Source of the DNA: Nguyenibacter vanlangensis
GTDB taxonomy: Bacteria; Pseudomonadota; Alphaproteobacteria; Acetobacterales; Acetobacteraceae
Direction: 5' to 3'
Assembly (NCBI RefSeq): GCF_038719015.1
Contig: NZ_CP152276.1
Coordinates: 816,001 to 880,000, forward strand
Length of the DNA stretch: 64,000 bases
This document shows positions 46,383-56,107 of this stretch, piece after piece. The notes under the pieces were generated by a model. That model worked only from the letters and a program-made list of their open reading frames with translations. It made no database searches and was not told the origin of the DNA. The translations under genes and the position numbers were made by a program. How positions within the stretch are numbered: position 1 is the stretch's first letter; each line of letters starts with the position of its first letter.

Positions 46383-47336
46383 ATGGAACAACGCTCTCTC
46401 GGCCGCTCGGGCCTGCGCGTCTCCGCCGTCGGGCTGGGCTGCAACAATCTGGGCGGACGGATTGGGCTGGAGGAATCCCGCGCCGTCGTCCACCAGGCGC
46501 TGGACAGCGGGATCACGCTGTTCGACGTCGCCGACATCTATGGCCGGCGCGAGGCCCATTACGGCGCGTCCGAGGAAACGCTGGGGGCGCTTCTGGGCGC
46601 GCGGCGCGACGACATCGTGCTAGCGACCAAGTTCGGCATGCCGATGGACGCCGAGGGCCGCAGCCAGGGGGCCTCGCGCCGCTATATCCGCACCGCCGTC
46701 GAGGCCAGCCTGCGGCGCCTGCGCACCGACCGCATCGATCTGTACCAGATCCACACCCCCGACCCCGCCACCCCGATCGAGGAAACGCTGCGGGCGCTGG
46801 ACGACCTGATCCGCGACGGCAAGGTGCTGTATGCGGGCTGCTCCAACTTCCCGGCATGGCAGGTGGCCGATGCGCATCACGTGGCGCGCGCCGCCGGGCT
46901 GAACGGCCTGGTCTCGTGCCAGGACGAATTGTCGCTGCTGGCCCGCGGCGCGGAACGCGACCTGATCCCGGCCATGCGCCGCTACGGCCTGGGGCTGCTG
47001 CCCTATTTCCCGCTGGCCAGCGGCGTGCTGACGGGAAAATACCGCCGCGACACGCCCATGCCGGCGGGCAGCCGCCTGGCGGCATGGACACATCTGCGCG
47101 ACCGCTACCTGACCGACGCCAACTGGGCCCTGCTGGACCGGCTGGAGGCCGTGGCGCGCGATTTCGGCCGCACGCTGACCGAACTGGCCTTCGGCTGGCT
47201 GCTGGCACAGGACGTGGTGGCCTCGGTCATCGCCGGCGCGACCCGGCCCGAGCAGGTCGCCGCCAATGTCGCGGCGGCGGCACGGAAGCTGACCGGCGCA
47301 GAGCGGGACGCCATCGCCGCCGCCCTGTCCGCCTGA
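46383..47336 (+). CDS. Aldo/keto reductase
   Basis: The 317-residue product is an NADPH-dependent oxidoreductase of the AKR fold. GLGCNNLGGRI opens it, and the catalytic tetrad residues are Asp in FDVADIYG with Tyr, Lys in LATKFG, and His in YQIHTPDPATPI. The C-terminal cofactor region reads SVIAGATRPEQVAANVAAA. It resembles the YghZ/Tas-like group acting on aldehydes and sugars; the substrate cannot be told. The gene starts 37 bases after the EEP hydrolase stop. Confidence 0.92.
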   Translation: MEQRSLGRSGLRVSAVGLGCNNLGGRIGLEESRAVVHQALDSGITLFDVADIYGRREAHYGASEETLGALLGARRDDIVLATKFGMPMDAEGRSQGASRRYIRTAVEASLRRLRTDRIDLYQIHTPDPATPIEETLRALDDLIRDGKVLYAGCSNFPAWQVADAHHVARAAGLNGLVSCQDELSLLARGAERDLIPAMRRYGLGLLPYFPLASGVLTGKYRRDTPMPAGSRLAAWTHLRDRYLTDANWALLDRLEAVARDFGRTLTELAFGWLLAQDVVASVIAGATRPEQVAANVAAAARKLTGAERDAIAAALSA

Positions 47337-47357
47337 CGCCGCCCGGCGCAAGCCCGG

Positions 47358-47540
47358 TCAGCCCAGCCGGCCACCCGAAACCCAAACGCCCGAAACATGG
47401 GCCGCGTGCCAGCCCAGCGTCAGCAGGGCCAGCACGAACAGGATGGCGCCCATCAACTGAATGACGTCGCGCAGCGGCGCCCAGGAGCGATCATGCGGGG
47501 GACGATCATGCGGGGGGCGATCATCCTGGATATCCGCCAT
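47358..47540 (-). CDS. Small membrane protein with DRPPH repeats
   Basis: The 60-residue product has a charged start with DRPPHDRPPHDR, encoded by a 15-bp tandem array. One clear membrane helix follows (LMGAILFVLALLTLGWHAAHV) and then a short tail. It lies convergent to the aldo/keto reductase gene. I do not recognise a family, but the helix and the coherent start favour a real gene. Confidence 0.55.
   Translation of the reverse strand: MADIQDDRPPHDRPPHDRSWAPLRDVIQLMGAILFVLALLTLGWHAAHVSGVWVSGGRLG
47488..47525. repeat. 15-bp tandem repeat within the small membrane protein gene
   Basis: CGATCATGCGGGGGA-type units begin at 47488, 47503 and 47518 and keep the reading frame, coding the DRPPH pentapeptide near the N-terminus. 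Confidence 0.85.
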
Positions 47541-47712
47541 CGATGTCCCCCCATCCCGTTTTCATGAGCCTGTTTCAGATCCGGGACGATCTTAACCGTC
47601 TTTTCAGCACGGGCCCCCATAAATCGCTTTTCACTGTTCGCCGTCCCGCCCGGCCGGACATAATGCCGGGCGCCTTGCCGTTCGCCGCCACCCGAGACCG
47701 GAGACGACGGAG

Positions 47713-48309
47713 ATGACCCTGTCCCGACGCGCCTTCCAATCGTTTCTCGCCGCGATGGGCCTTTCCCTGACCGGCCGCGCCGCGCATGCCGCGGACCCTT
47801 CGGCGCGCGACATCGATTCCTTCATGCTGCCGCGCAATGACTGGGTGCCCAACAACGACCATCTGCCGGTCCTCTATTACCGCAATGCCGTGGCATTGCG
47901 CGGGAACGACCCGGCATCGGGGTTCGAGGAGTTGTTCACCGCCACGGGCTGGCCCCCGCAATGGCGCTGGAGCGTCTATACGTTCCATCATTTCCACTCC
48001 ACGGCGCACGAGGTGCTGGGGGTGGCGTCCGGCAGCGCGCGGCTGATGCTGGGCGGCCCGGGCGGCCGGATCGTGGATGTCCGCGCGGGCGACGTCGTGC
48101 TGCTGCCGGCCGGCACCGGACACCGCAATCTGGGCTCCGACGACGATTTCCTGGTGGTCGGCGCCTATCCGCCCGACCAGCATTGGGACATTCGCCGCAG
48201 CGCGCTCGACAGCGCGGAACTGGCACGGATGAACCACGTGCCCTTCCCCGCCAGCGACCCGGTCGGCGGCGCGAACGGCCCGCTTCCCGCCCTTTGGCAT
48301 CAATCGTGA
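47713..48309 (+). CDS. Tat-exported cupin-domain protein
   Basis: The 198-residue precursor has a signal with twin arginines (SRRAFQSFLAAMGLSL, cleavage near RAAHA/AD). A single cupin barrel follows: HHFHSTAHEVLGVASG gives His ligands and Glu, and VRAGDVVLLPAGTGHRN gives the second motif. Metal binding is likely. The function is unknown; close relatives are annotated only as cupin or YjlB-like proteins. It lies 21 bases before the next gene, which also encodes an exported protein. Confidence 0.82.
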   Translation: MTLSRRAFQSFLAAMGLSLTGRAAHAADPSARDIDSFMLPRNDWVPNNDHLPVLYYRNAVALRGNDPASGFEELFTATGWPPQWRWSVYTFHHFHSTAHEVLGVASGSARLMLGGPGGRIVDVRAGDVVLLPAGTGHRNLGSDDDFLVVGAYPPDQHWDIRRSALDSAELARMNHVPFPASDPVGGANGPLPALWHQS

Positions 48310-48330
48310 TCGAGGCATGACCCGCAGACC

Positions 48331-49044
48331 ATGACCCGCAGATTTTTCCCCATGCATCGCCGCAGCCTGCTGGCGGCCCTGCCCGCCCTGCTCCTTCCCT
48401 CCGTCCCGCGCGCCGCCGCGCCGCTGCGCATCGGCGCGATCGGCGCCGGCCATGTCGGCAGCACCCTGGGCGGGCTGTGGCTGAAGGCCGGGCATCCGGT
48501 GATGTTCTCGGCCCGCGACCTGTCTTCGGCCCAGGCGGTGGCGTCCGATCTCGGCCCGCTCGCCCGCGCCGGCACGCCGGAACAGGCCGCCGGCTTCGGC
48601 GACGTCGTGCTGCTGGCGGTGCCGTACGGCGCGCTGCCGGCGCTGGGCCCGGCGCTGCGCGGCATTCTGCAGGGCAAGGTGGTGATCGACGCCTGCAACC
48701 CCTATCCCTGGCGCGACGGCGACATCGCCCGCACCGCACAGCAGCAGGGCGCCGGCGCGGTGACGCAATCCCTCTTTCCGGGCGCCCATGTGGTGCGGGC
48801 CTTCAATTCCGAGGATATGAGCACGATCGACGCCGAGGCCCACCGGCTGCCGCCGCGCCTGGGCATCCCCTATGCCGGGGACGACGCACAGGCGAAGCAG
48901 GTCGTGCGGGGCCTGATCGTCGATGCCGGCTTCGACCCGGTGGATGCCGGGCCGCTTTCGGCCGCCCGGGCCTTCCAGCCCGGCGGCCCGGGCTTCGAGG
49001 CCGACCTGAACGCCACGCAATTGCGCGGCCGGCTGGGCCTGTAA
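48331..49044 (+). CDS. Exported Rossmann-fold NADP oxidoreductase, F420-dependent reductase-like
   Basis: The 237-residue product has an N-terminal hydrophobic signal with paired arginines (HRRSLLAALPALLLPSV). A Rossmann domain follows: IGAIGAGHVGSTLGGLW, VVLLAVPYGALPAL, VIDACNPYPWRDGD, and AFNSEDMSTI, as in the NADPH:F420 reductase/YqeK-type family. A signal sequence on a nicotinamide-binding protein is unusual, since NADP is not normally in the periplasm. The upstream ATGACCCGCAGA is duplicated at 14 bases (48316/48330), so start 48331 or 48352 is uncertain. Confidence 0.8.
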   Translation: MTRRFFPMHRRSLLAALPALLLPSVPRAAAPLRIGAIGAGHVGSTLGGLWLKAGHPVMFSARDLSSAQAVASDLGPLARAGTPEQAAGFGDVVLLAVPYGALPALGPALRGILQGKVVIDACNPYPWRDGDIARTAQQQGAGAVTQSLFPGAHVVRAFNSEDMSTIDAEAHRLPPRLGIPYAGDDAQAKQVVRGLIVDAGFDPVDAGPLSAARAFQPGGPGFEADLNATQLRGRLGL

Positions 49045-49093
49045 TCCGTAACGGACGGCTAATCCGTAACGGGCGACGCCCGGCCGGGCGCGT

Positions 49094-49624
49094 TCAGGCC
49101 AGGGTCCGCAGCGCGAGGCCGAACTGGATCCACCCGATCCCCGCCGCGATCAGTTCCACGGCGATGAAGGTCCCGATCAGCCACAGCCCGGACCAGGGCA
49201 GCGTCAGATACAGGCACACCCCCACCAGCAGGCTGATCAGCCCGCCGCCCAGGACGATCCACCAGCCGTTCAGGTCGCGATGGCGGACGGCGATCACCAT
49301 GCGCATGGTGCCCGAGATGATCAGGCAGGCCGCGATGAAGACGGTCAGGATGATCGAGCCGCTGACCGGTTCCTCCATCAGCAGGAATCCGCCCACTATA
49401 TAAAGCACGCCCCCAAGCATCGAGAGCACGAACCCGCCCCAGTCGCGCACCGCGAAGGCATGGAACAATTGCACCGCGCCCGCCACCACCAGCAGGATGC
49501 CGATGACGATCGTGCTGGCCAGGGTGACGGAAATGGCGTCGATCCAGGCAAAGATGCCCAGCGCGATCGAAACGGCGCCCAGCAGGACGAACAGTCCCCA
49601 GCGTTGCGTGAACGGGGTGGCCAT
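49094..49624 (-). CDS. HdeD/DUF308-family membrane protein
   Basis: The 176-residue product has six predicted membrane helices in three pairs, as in HdeD (acid-resistance membrane protein of E. coli): GLFVLLGAVSIALGIFAWID, GILLVVAGAVQLFHAFAV, and GGLISLLVGVCLYLTLPW. A strong ribosome binding site (GAGGAGGAAAC) fixes the ATG at 49624, and a longer frame to 49849 is spurious. A role in acid stress would suit an acetic acid bacterium but is inferred from the family name alone. Confidence 0.9.
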   Translation of the reverse strand: MATPFTQRWGLFVLLGAVSIALGIFAWIDAISVTLASTIVIGILLVVAGAVQLFHAFAVRDWGGFVLSMLGGVLYIVGGFLLMEEPVSGSIILTVFIAACLIISGTMRMVIAVRHRDLNGWWIVLGGGLISLLVGVCLYLTLPWSGLWLIGTFIAVELIAAGIGWIQFGLALRTLA

Positions 49625-49936
49625 GTTTCCTCCTCGATCTTCATCGATGATATGTTTGACGATACGGGCGTGACTATACGGGCGGGCATTGACGATTGAC
49701 AGGGGACGATTGACAGGGGCCGATTGACAGGGCGGCTTCGTTGCGCCTATAGGCCACCCCCATTGCCGGGAACGTGGACGGACCGGCCGGTGCCAGAACG
49801 GGTGTTGCTCCCCGGCGCCGGTAATGCGGAACGCGCCCGCCCTGTTCATGCGGAACAGGGCCTACCGGTGCAATAGAAGGCGGCATGGCGCTCCCTCCGG
49901 GGCCGGCCGCCCGTCGAGTATGGAAGACAGCGCGCA
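49625..49936. promoter_or_regulatory. 312-base divergent spacer between hdeD-like gene and rpsD
   Basis: No gene is visible. It holds a three-copy 14-bp repeat (49693-49731) and must carry the promoters of the membrane protein gene and of rpsD. An S4-binding leader cannot be recognised by eye. No strong ribosome binding site precedes the rpsD ATG. Confidence 0.4.
49693..49731. repeat. 14-bp tandem repeat, three copies, upstream of rpsD
   Basis: GATTGACAGGGG starts at 49693, 49707 and 49721, an exact 14-base period. Each copy contains TTGACA, identical to the consensus sigma-70 -35 hexamer, so the array presents three possible -35 boxes on the plus strand. Confidence 0.85.
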
Positions 49937-50554
49937 ATGAGCAAGCGCCTTGAGAGCAAGTTCAAGATCAATCGCCGCCTGGGCGTGAATCTGTGGGGCC
50001 GTGCGAAGTCGCCGGTCAACAAGCGGGAATACGGCCCGGGCCAGCACGGCCAGCGCCGCAAGCAGAAGCCGTCGGACTTCTCGGTCCAGTTGATGGCGAA
50101 GCAGAAGCTGAAGGGCTATTACGGCAACATCAGCGAGAAGCAGTTCCGCAAATATTATGACGAGGCCGTGCGCCGCAAGGGCGACACCTCCGAGAACCTG
50201 ATCGACCTGCTGGAGCGCCGCCTGGACGCGGTGGTCTATCGCCTGAAATTCGCGATGACGCCGTTCGCCGCCCGCCAGTTCGTCAGCCATGGCCATGTCA
50301 CGGTCAATGGCCGCAAGGTGAACATCCCCTCCTACCTGGTGCGCGACGACGACGTGATCGAGGTGCGCGAGAAGTCCAAGCAGCTCGCCATCGTGCTGGA
50401 CGCCGCGCAGAGCGGCGAGCGCGACGTGCCGGAATATATGGAAGTCGACCACCGCCAGATGAAGGGCCGCTTCGTGCGCGGCCCGAAGCTGTCGGACGTG
50501 CCCTATCCGGTGCAGATGGAACCGAACCTGGTCATCGAATTCTATTCGCGCTGA
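49937..50554 (+). CDS. rpsD: 30S ribosomal protein S4
   Basis: S4 is a primary 16S rRNA binding protein that starts assembly of the 30S body. The 205-residue product shows [29 protein letters not shown], and [16 protein letters not shown]. The S4 RNA-binding fold is [19 protein letters not shown]. Here rpsD is isolated from the rpoA operon, as is usual in alphaproteobacteria. Two strong hairpins follow its stop. Confidence 0.98.
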   Translation: MSKRLESKFKINRRLGVNLWGRAKSPVNKREYGPGQHGQRRKQKPSDFSVQLMAKQKLKGYYGNISEKQFRKYYDEAVRRKGDTSENLIDLLERRLDAVVYRLKFAMTPFAARQFVSHGHVTVNGRKVNIPSYLVRDDDVIEVREKSKQLAIVLDAAQSGERDVPEYMEVDHRQMKGRFVRGPKLSDVPYPVQMEPNLVIEFYSR

Positions 50555-50587
50555 CCCGGTTTTTTCCAGCATATCGCACGATCACGG

Positions 50588-50621
50588 CGCCGGGCGCGGG
50601 GGCTTTCCCCCTCGCCCGGCG
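50588..50621 (+). terminator. GC-rich hairpin after rpsD
   Basis: CGCCGGGCG pairs with CGCCCGGCG, continued by GGGGG against CCCCC, around a CTTT loop: about 14 base pairs. TTTT occurs nine bases later instead of directly after the stem. It could end rpsD transcripts or attenuate read-through into prfC. Confidence 0.55.
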
Positions 50622-50631
50622 TCCGTGTTTT

Positions 50632-50657
50632 CGGACCGTGCCCACTTGCACGGTCCG
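50632..50657. other. Perfect 10-bp hairpin in the prfC leader
   Basis: CGGACCGTGC (50632-50641) and GCACGGTCCG (50648-50657) form a perfect stem with a 6-base loop, directly between the rpsD hairpin and a 14-bp tandem array upstream of prfC. Function is unknown. Confidence 0.65.
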
Positions 50658-50662
50658 GCCGC

Positions 50663-50716
50663 CATCGCAGAACGGCCATCGCAGAACGGCCATCGCAGAA
50701 CGCCCATCGCAGAACG
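50663..50716. repeat. 14-bp tandem repeat, four copies, upstream of prfC
   Basis: CATCGCAGAACGGC starts at 50663, 50677, 50691 and 50705 with almost no sequence change. This is the longest and cleanest short tandem array in the window. It ends immediately before the AAGGAA ribosome binding site of prfC, so copy number would alter the leader length. Confidence 0.92.
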
Positions 50717-50729
50717 AAGGAATCCGCCC

Positions 50730-52289
50730 GTGAACGCCGAGCCCGCCTCCGTCCTGGCCGCCACCATCGCCCGGGAAATCAGCCGGCGGCGGACCTTCGC
50801 CATCATCTCGCACCCCGACGCGGGCAAGACCACGCTGACCGAGCGCATCCTGCGCGCGGGCGGCGCGATCCAGATGGCGGGCAATGTCCGTGCCAAGGGC
50901 GAGCGGCGGCGCACCCGCTCGGACTGGATGGGAATCGAACGCGATCGCGGCATTTCGGTCGTCACGTCGGTGATGACGTTCGAATATGGCGGCTGCATCT
51001 TCAACCTGCTGGACACGCCGGGGCACGAGGATTTCTCGGAAGATACCTATCGCACCCTCACTGCGGTCGATTCCGCGGTGATGGTGATCGACGCGGCCAA
51101 GGGGATCGAGGACCGGACCCGCAAGCTGTTCGAGATCTGCCGCCTGCGCGACATCCCGATCGTCACCTTCATCAACAAGATGGACCGCGAATCGCAGGAC
51201 CCGTTCACCCTGCTGGACGAAATCTCCTCCGCTCTGGCGCTGGACACCGCGCCGGCGACCTGGCCGGTCGGGCGCGCGGCGCAGTTCGCCGGCACCTACG
51301 ACCTGCGCACCCGCAGCCTGCACGTGGCCGCCCCGCTGGAACAGTCCGACCCGCGCATGGTGCAGTTGGGCGAGGAACTGGAACTGGCCGAGGCCGCCCT
51401 GCCCACCTTCGATCGCGACAGTTTCAATGCCGGACACCTGACGCCCGTCTTCTTCGGCAGCGCGATGAAAGAGATCGGGGTGACCGACCTGCTGGATGCG
51501 CTGGTGGCCTTCGGCCCCCCGCCGCGCGACCAGGAGACCGAAAGCCGCACGGTGCGCGCCGATGAAACCGGGCTGACGGCGCTGGTCTTCAAGATCCAGG
51601 CCAACATGGACCCGAACCACCGCGACCGCATGGCCTTCGCGCGGATCTGCTCGGGCCGGCTGGAACGCGGCATGCGGCTGAAGCATGTGCGCGTCGGCAA
51701 GCAGTTCGCGCTGCATACGCCGCAATTCTTCTTCGCCCGCGACCGGCAGCTTGCCGAGGAAGCCTTCGCCGGCGACGTGGTCGGCATCCCCAACCACGGC
51801 ACGCTGCGGATCGGCGACACGCTGACCGAGGGCGAGGAACTGCGCTTTACCGGCGTGCCGCATTTCGCGCCGGAAATCCTGCGCCGGGTGCGGCTCGACG
51901 ATGCGATGAAGGCCAAGAAGCTGCGCCAGGCCCTGACCGAACTGGCCGAGGAAGGCGTCGTGCAGCTCTTCCGCCCGCAGGACGGCGCATCGCCGATCGT
52001 CGGCGTGGTGGGCACGCTGCAGCTTGACGTGCTGCAGGCCCGGCTGGCGGGGGAATACGGGGTGGCGATCGGCTTCGAATCGACGCCCTACAACCTCGCG
52101 CGCTGGGTGACCGGCGACCGGGCGAAGCTGGACCTGTTCGCCGCCGCCAACCGTTCGGCCATGGCGGACGATATCGACGGCGACCCGGTCTTCCTGGCCA
52201 GTTCAGCCTTCATGATGCGGCGGACCACCGAGATGAACCCCGACCTCGCCTTCCACGACATCAAGCAGATCGGCATCGAGACACGCTGA
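50730..52289 (+). CDS. prfC: Peptide chain release factor 3
   Basis: RF3 is a GTPase that ejects RF1/RF2 after peptide release. The 519-residue product has SHPDAGKTTLTERI (G1), DTPGHEDFSEDTYRTL (G3) and INKMDRE (G4). The second domain has the HTPQFFFARDR region, and GVVGTLQLDVLQARLAGEYG is in domain III. I start at GTG 50730 because AAGGAA lies 10 bases upstream and the protein matches family length (529 in E. coli). An upstream ATG at 50625 would read through the tandem array. Confidence 0.95.
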   Translation: MNAEPASVLAATIAREISRRRTFAIISHPDAGKTTLTERILRAGGAIQMAGNVRAKGERRRTRSDWMGIERDRGISVVTSVMTFEYGGCIFNLLDTPGHEDFSEDTYRTLTAVDSAVMVIDAAKGIEDRTRKLFEICRLRDIPIVTFINKMDRESQDPFTLLDEISSALALDTAPATWPVGRAAQFAGTYDLRTRSLHVAAPLEQSDPRMVQLGEELELAEAALPTFDRDSFNAGHLTPVFFGSAMKEIGVTDLLDALVAFGPPPRDQETESRTVRADETGLTALVFKIQANMDPNHRDRMAFARICSGRLERGMRLKHVRVGKQFALHTPQFFFARDRQLAEEAFAGDVVGIPNHGTLRIGDTLTEGEELRFTGVPHFAPEILRRVRLDDAMKAKKLRQALTELAEEGVVQLFRPQDGASPIVGVVGTLQLDVLQARLAGEYGVAIGFESTPYNLARWVTGDRAKLDLFAAANRSAMADDIDGDPVFLASSAFMMRRTTEMNPDLAFHDIKQIGIETR

Positions 52290-52390
52290 CCGCTGCCGTT
52301 CCGTAACGGAATGTAACCGAACGGCAATATAACGTATATCCGCGCGGATTGCGGATGACCGCGTGCCGGCCAGGTCCTAAGCCGATAGTC

Positions 52391-53242
52391 ATGACGGAAC
52401 GATACGGCGCGATGGCGGCCTCGGCGCAGGATACGCCCCGGGCGGAAAGGCAGGCGTCCGGCCAGGATGCGTCGCAAGACCCCGCATCCCTCGCGCTGGG
52501 CGAACGCCTGGTCCGGCTGGCGGGGCTGCGGCTGGTCGGCGACCTGCATGAACGCGCGGCCGACTGGGGCGTGGCGCTGCCGCCCGGCGCCAAGCGGCGC
52601 CGCCGGCTGGATTTGATCCGCGCGCGCGGCGTGCTGTTCATCCACGTGCCGAAGAACGCCGGCACGTCGGTGTCGGTCGCGCTCTATGGCCGCGAATTGC
52701 GGCACGAGACGATACGCGCCTACCTGAATGCCGCGCCGGACCTGGCGGCCACGCTACCCAGCTTCGCCATCCTGCGCGATCCCGTGGACCGCTTCGTCTC
52801 GGCGTACGAGTTCGCGCGGCGCGGCGGCGCGCACCGGCAGGTCGCGGCGCCGTTCCGTGCGCGCTATATGGGGTTCCGCACGCTGGACGACGCGCTGGAC
52901 CATGTCGAACGGGCGCGCAGCCCCTATGGGGTGGATCATGTTTTCCGCCCGCAATCCTGGTACGTCACCGACCGGTCGGGACGGGTGGCGGTCGATCACC
53001 TGATCCCGCTGCCGGCCCTGGCCCATGCCGGCCGGATCGTTCCGGCGCTGAAAGACGTGCGCTTTCCCCATCTGAACGGGGGCGCGGCAACCCGCCTGGT
53101 CCCCAGCGCCGCGCAACGCGCCCGGATCCATGCGCTCTATCGCGCCGATTTCGACCTCATGGCCCATGGGACGATATCGGGGGGGACGATATCGGGGGGG
53201 ACGATATCGGGGGCGACATCGGTCGGGGCATCGGCGCCGTAG
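52391..53242 (+). CDS. Sulfotransferase-family protein
   Basis: The 283-residue product has the two PAPS-binding signatures of the Sulfotransfer_2 type: FIHVPKNAGTSVSVALYG (5'-phosphosulfate loop) and FAILRDPVDRFVSAYEF (3'-phosphate loop). The acceptor is probably a surface carbohydrate or lipid, but none is indicated by neighbours. The last 20 residues are GTISG repeats encoded by a 15-bp array and are unlikely to fold. The reading frame overlaps the convergent MATE gene by 86 bases. Start is uncertain (52391, or 52349 and 52412). Confidence 0.82.
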   Translation: MTERYGAMAASAQDTPRAERQASGQDASQDPASLALGERLVRLAGLRLVGDLHERAADWGVALPPGAKRRRRLDLIRARGVLFIHVPKNAGTSVSVALYGRELRHETIRAYLNAAPDLAATLPSFAILRDPVDRFVSAYEFARRGGAHRQVAAPFRARYMGFRTLDDALDHVERARSPYGVDHVFRPQSWYVTDRSGRVAVDHLIPLPALAHAGRIVPALKDVRFPHLNGGAATRLVPSAAQRARIHALYRADFDLMAHGTISGGTISGGTISGATSVGASAP

Positions 53243-54617
53243 CCGCCGCGTCCCCGCGCCGTTCGCCCAGCGACCACGCCGCGCGACAGCCCAGCATGAC
53301 GGCCACCGACACCAGCGCCAGGACCACCCCGCCCCACAACCCGACCACACCCAGCCCGCAGCGGAATGCCAGGAACCATCCGGCGGGGAATCCCACGCCC
53401 CAATAGCCCAGGATCGCCAGGACCATCGGCACCAGCGCATCGCCCCGTCCGCGCAGCACGCCGCCCAGCACCGCCTGCGCCCCGTCCGCGACCTGCATGA
53501 TCGCGGCCAGGACCAGCGCCCCCATGGCGACGCGCACGCTGTCCGCGTTCGCCGCCGCCGCGGGGTCCAGGTAGAAGGCCACGATCCGCGCTCGCGACAG
53601 CCAGATCAGGCCGCCGAAGGCGCCCATGCCCAGGATGGCGGTGCCCACCGCCACCCGCGCGGCATGCCGGGCCCGCGCCGGCTGCGCGGCCCCCGTCCAG
53701 AATGCCACCCGCACATTGGCGGCCTGCCCCAGCGCCATCGCGACCATATAGGTGATCGACCCCAGGCTCAGCACGATCTGGTGCGCCGCCAGGGCGTGGG
53801 TGCCCAGCGACGCGGCCTCCAGGCTGACCACCTCGAACAGCATGATCTCGGCCCCGGCCCCGGCCATGATCGGCAGGCCCAGCCGCAGCAGCAGTCCCAT
53901 GTCCGCCCGGCGCAGCCGCGCCGGCCACAACAGCCCGCGCAGATGCGGCCGCCCATGGACCATCAGCAGCAGGGTGGCGGCGGTGCCCCACATGGTGATG
54001 GCGGTGGCCAGCGCCGACCCCGCCAGCCCCAGGCGCGGCAGGCCGAACAGCCCATGGATCAGCGCGGCGTTCAGGACGCCGTTGACCAGCGCGACCACCG
54101 GCATCACCCGCAGCAGCAGCGCCTGCGCATCCAGCGCCGGCAGCACGACATCGACCACCCCGGTGCCGATCAGCGCGGGCGGCGCCCCCCACAGCAATAT
54201 ATGCACGAAACCGCTGACCGGCCCGGCGAAGGCGGCCGGCTGGTGCATCAGGCGCAGCAGCGGCCCGACCTGCGACAGCAGCAGCAGGCAGGGCGCGCAC
54301 AGCAACAGCGCCAGGACCAGCAGCATGGCATGGATGGGCGCGATCCTGGCCGGCTCACCCCGGCCGCGCGCCTGGGCGATCAGCACGCCCCCCGCCCCCA
54401 GCATGGATTGCAGCACCGCCATCACGGTGAAGAACAGGGTGGTGGACAGGCCGCCGATCGCCAGCGCGTCGGCCCCCAGCCCGCCCAGCAGGATGCTGTC
54501 GGTGACGCCCATCACCATCTGGGAAATCTGCGCCAGGGCGATCGGGCCGGCGATGCGCAGCAAGGGCGGCAATTCGGGCGCCGGCGCGCCGGAAGATATG
54601 GGAACGGGTCGCGACAT
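53157..54617 (-). CDS. MATE-family multidrug exporter
   Basis: The 486-residue product has twelve predicted membrane helices in two repeats. MATE features include GPIALAQISQMVMGVTDSILLG in helix 1 and the mirrored second half GLPIMAGAGAEIMLFEVVSL. It resembles NorM-type Na+ or H+ antiporters exporting cationic drugs; the substrate is unknown. Its last 20 residues (PPISS repeats) come from the same 15-bp array translated in the sulfotransferase. The start at 54617 (MSRPVPISS) is chosen; ATG 54638 is possible. It is divergent from cysS. Confidence 0.9.
   Translation of the reverse strand: MSRPVPISSGAPAPELPPLLRIAGPIALAQISQMVMGVTDSILLGGLGADALAIGGLSTTLFFTVMAVLQSMLGAGGVLIAQARGRGEPARIAPIHAMLLVLALLLCAPCLLLLSQVGPLLRLMHQPAAFAGPVSGFVHILLWGAPPALIGTGVVDVVLPALDAQALLLRVMPVVALVNGVLNAALIHGLFGLPRLGLAGSALATAITMWGTAATLLLMVHGRPHLRGLLWPARLRRADMGLLLRLGLPIMAGAGAEIMLFEVVSLEAASLGTHALAAHQIVLSLGSITYMVAMALGQAANVRVAFWTGAAQPARARHAARVAVGTAILGMGAFGGLIWLSRARIVAFYLDPAAAANADSVRVAMGALVLAAIMQVADGAQAVLGGVLRGRGDALVPMVLAILGYWGVGFPAGWFLAFRCGLGVVGLWGGVVLALVSVAVMLGCRAAWSLGERRGDAAATAPMPRPMSPPISSPPISSPPISSHGP
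53171..53222. repeat. 15-bp array translated on both strands in a gene overlap
   Basis: ACGATATCGGGGGGG starts at 53171, 53186 and 53201, with a degraded fourth unit. It encodes GTISG repeats in the plus-strand sulfotransferase and PPISS repeats in the minus-strand MATE gene. A 15-base unit keeps both frames. Confidence 0.93.
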
Positions 54618-54742
54618 GCCCCATCCAGAGCAGATCATCCCCCGAAAGGCCAGACGTCGCCGCAGGGCGGCGGCGCCCGCGTGGACAGGGCGCGCACAAG
54701 GGTGTTGCGTCCGCACCGCGCCTGTCGCATCTAGGCCCCATC

Positions 54743-56103
<1,361 letters not shown>

Positions 56104-56107
<4 letters not shown>

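Noticed and set aside
49059..49262. Short minus-strand frame at the 3' end of the HdeD-like gene
   Set aside because: It overlaps the well-supported membrane protein gene in another frame and has no start signal. The duplicated TAATCCGTAACGG at 49042 and 49060 is only a small repeat.
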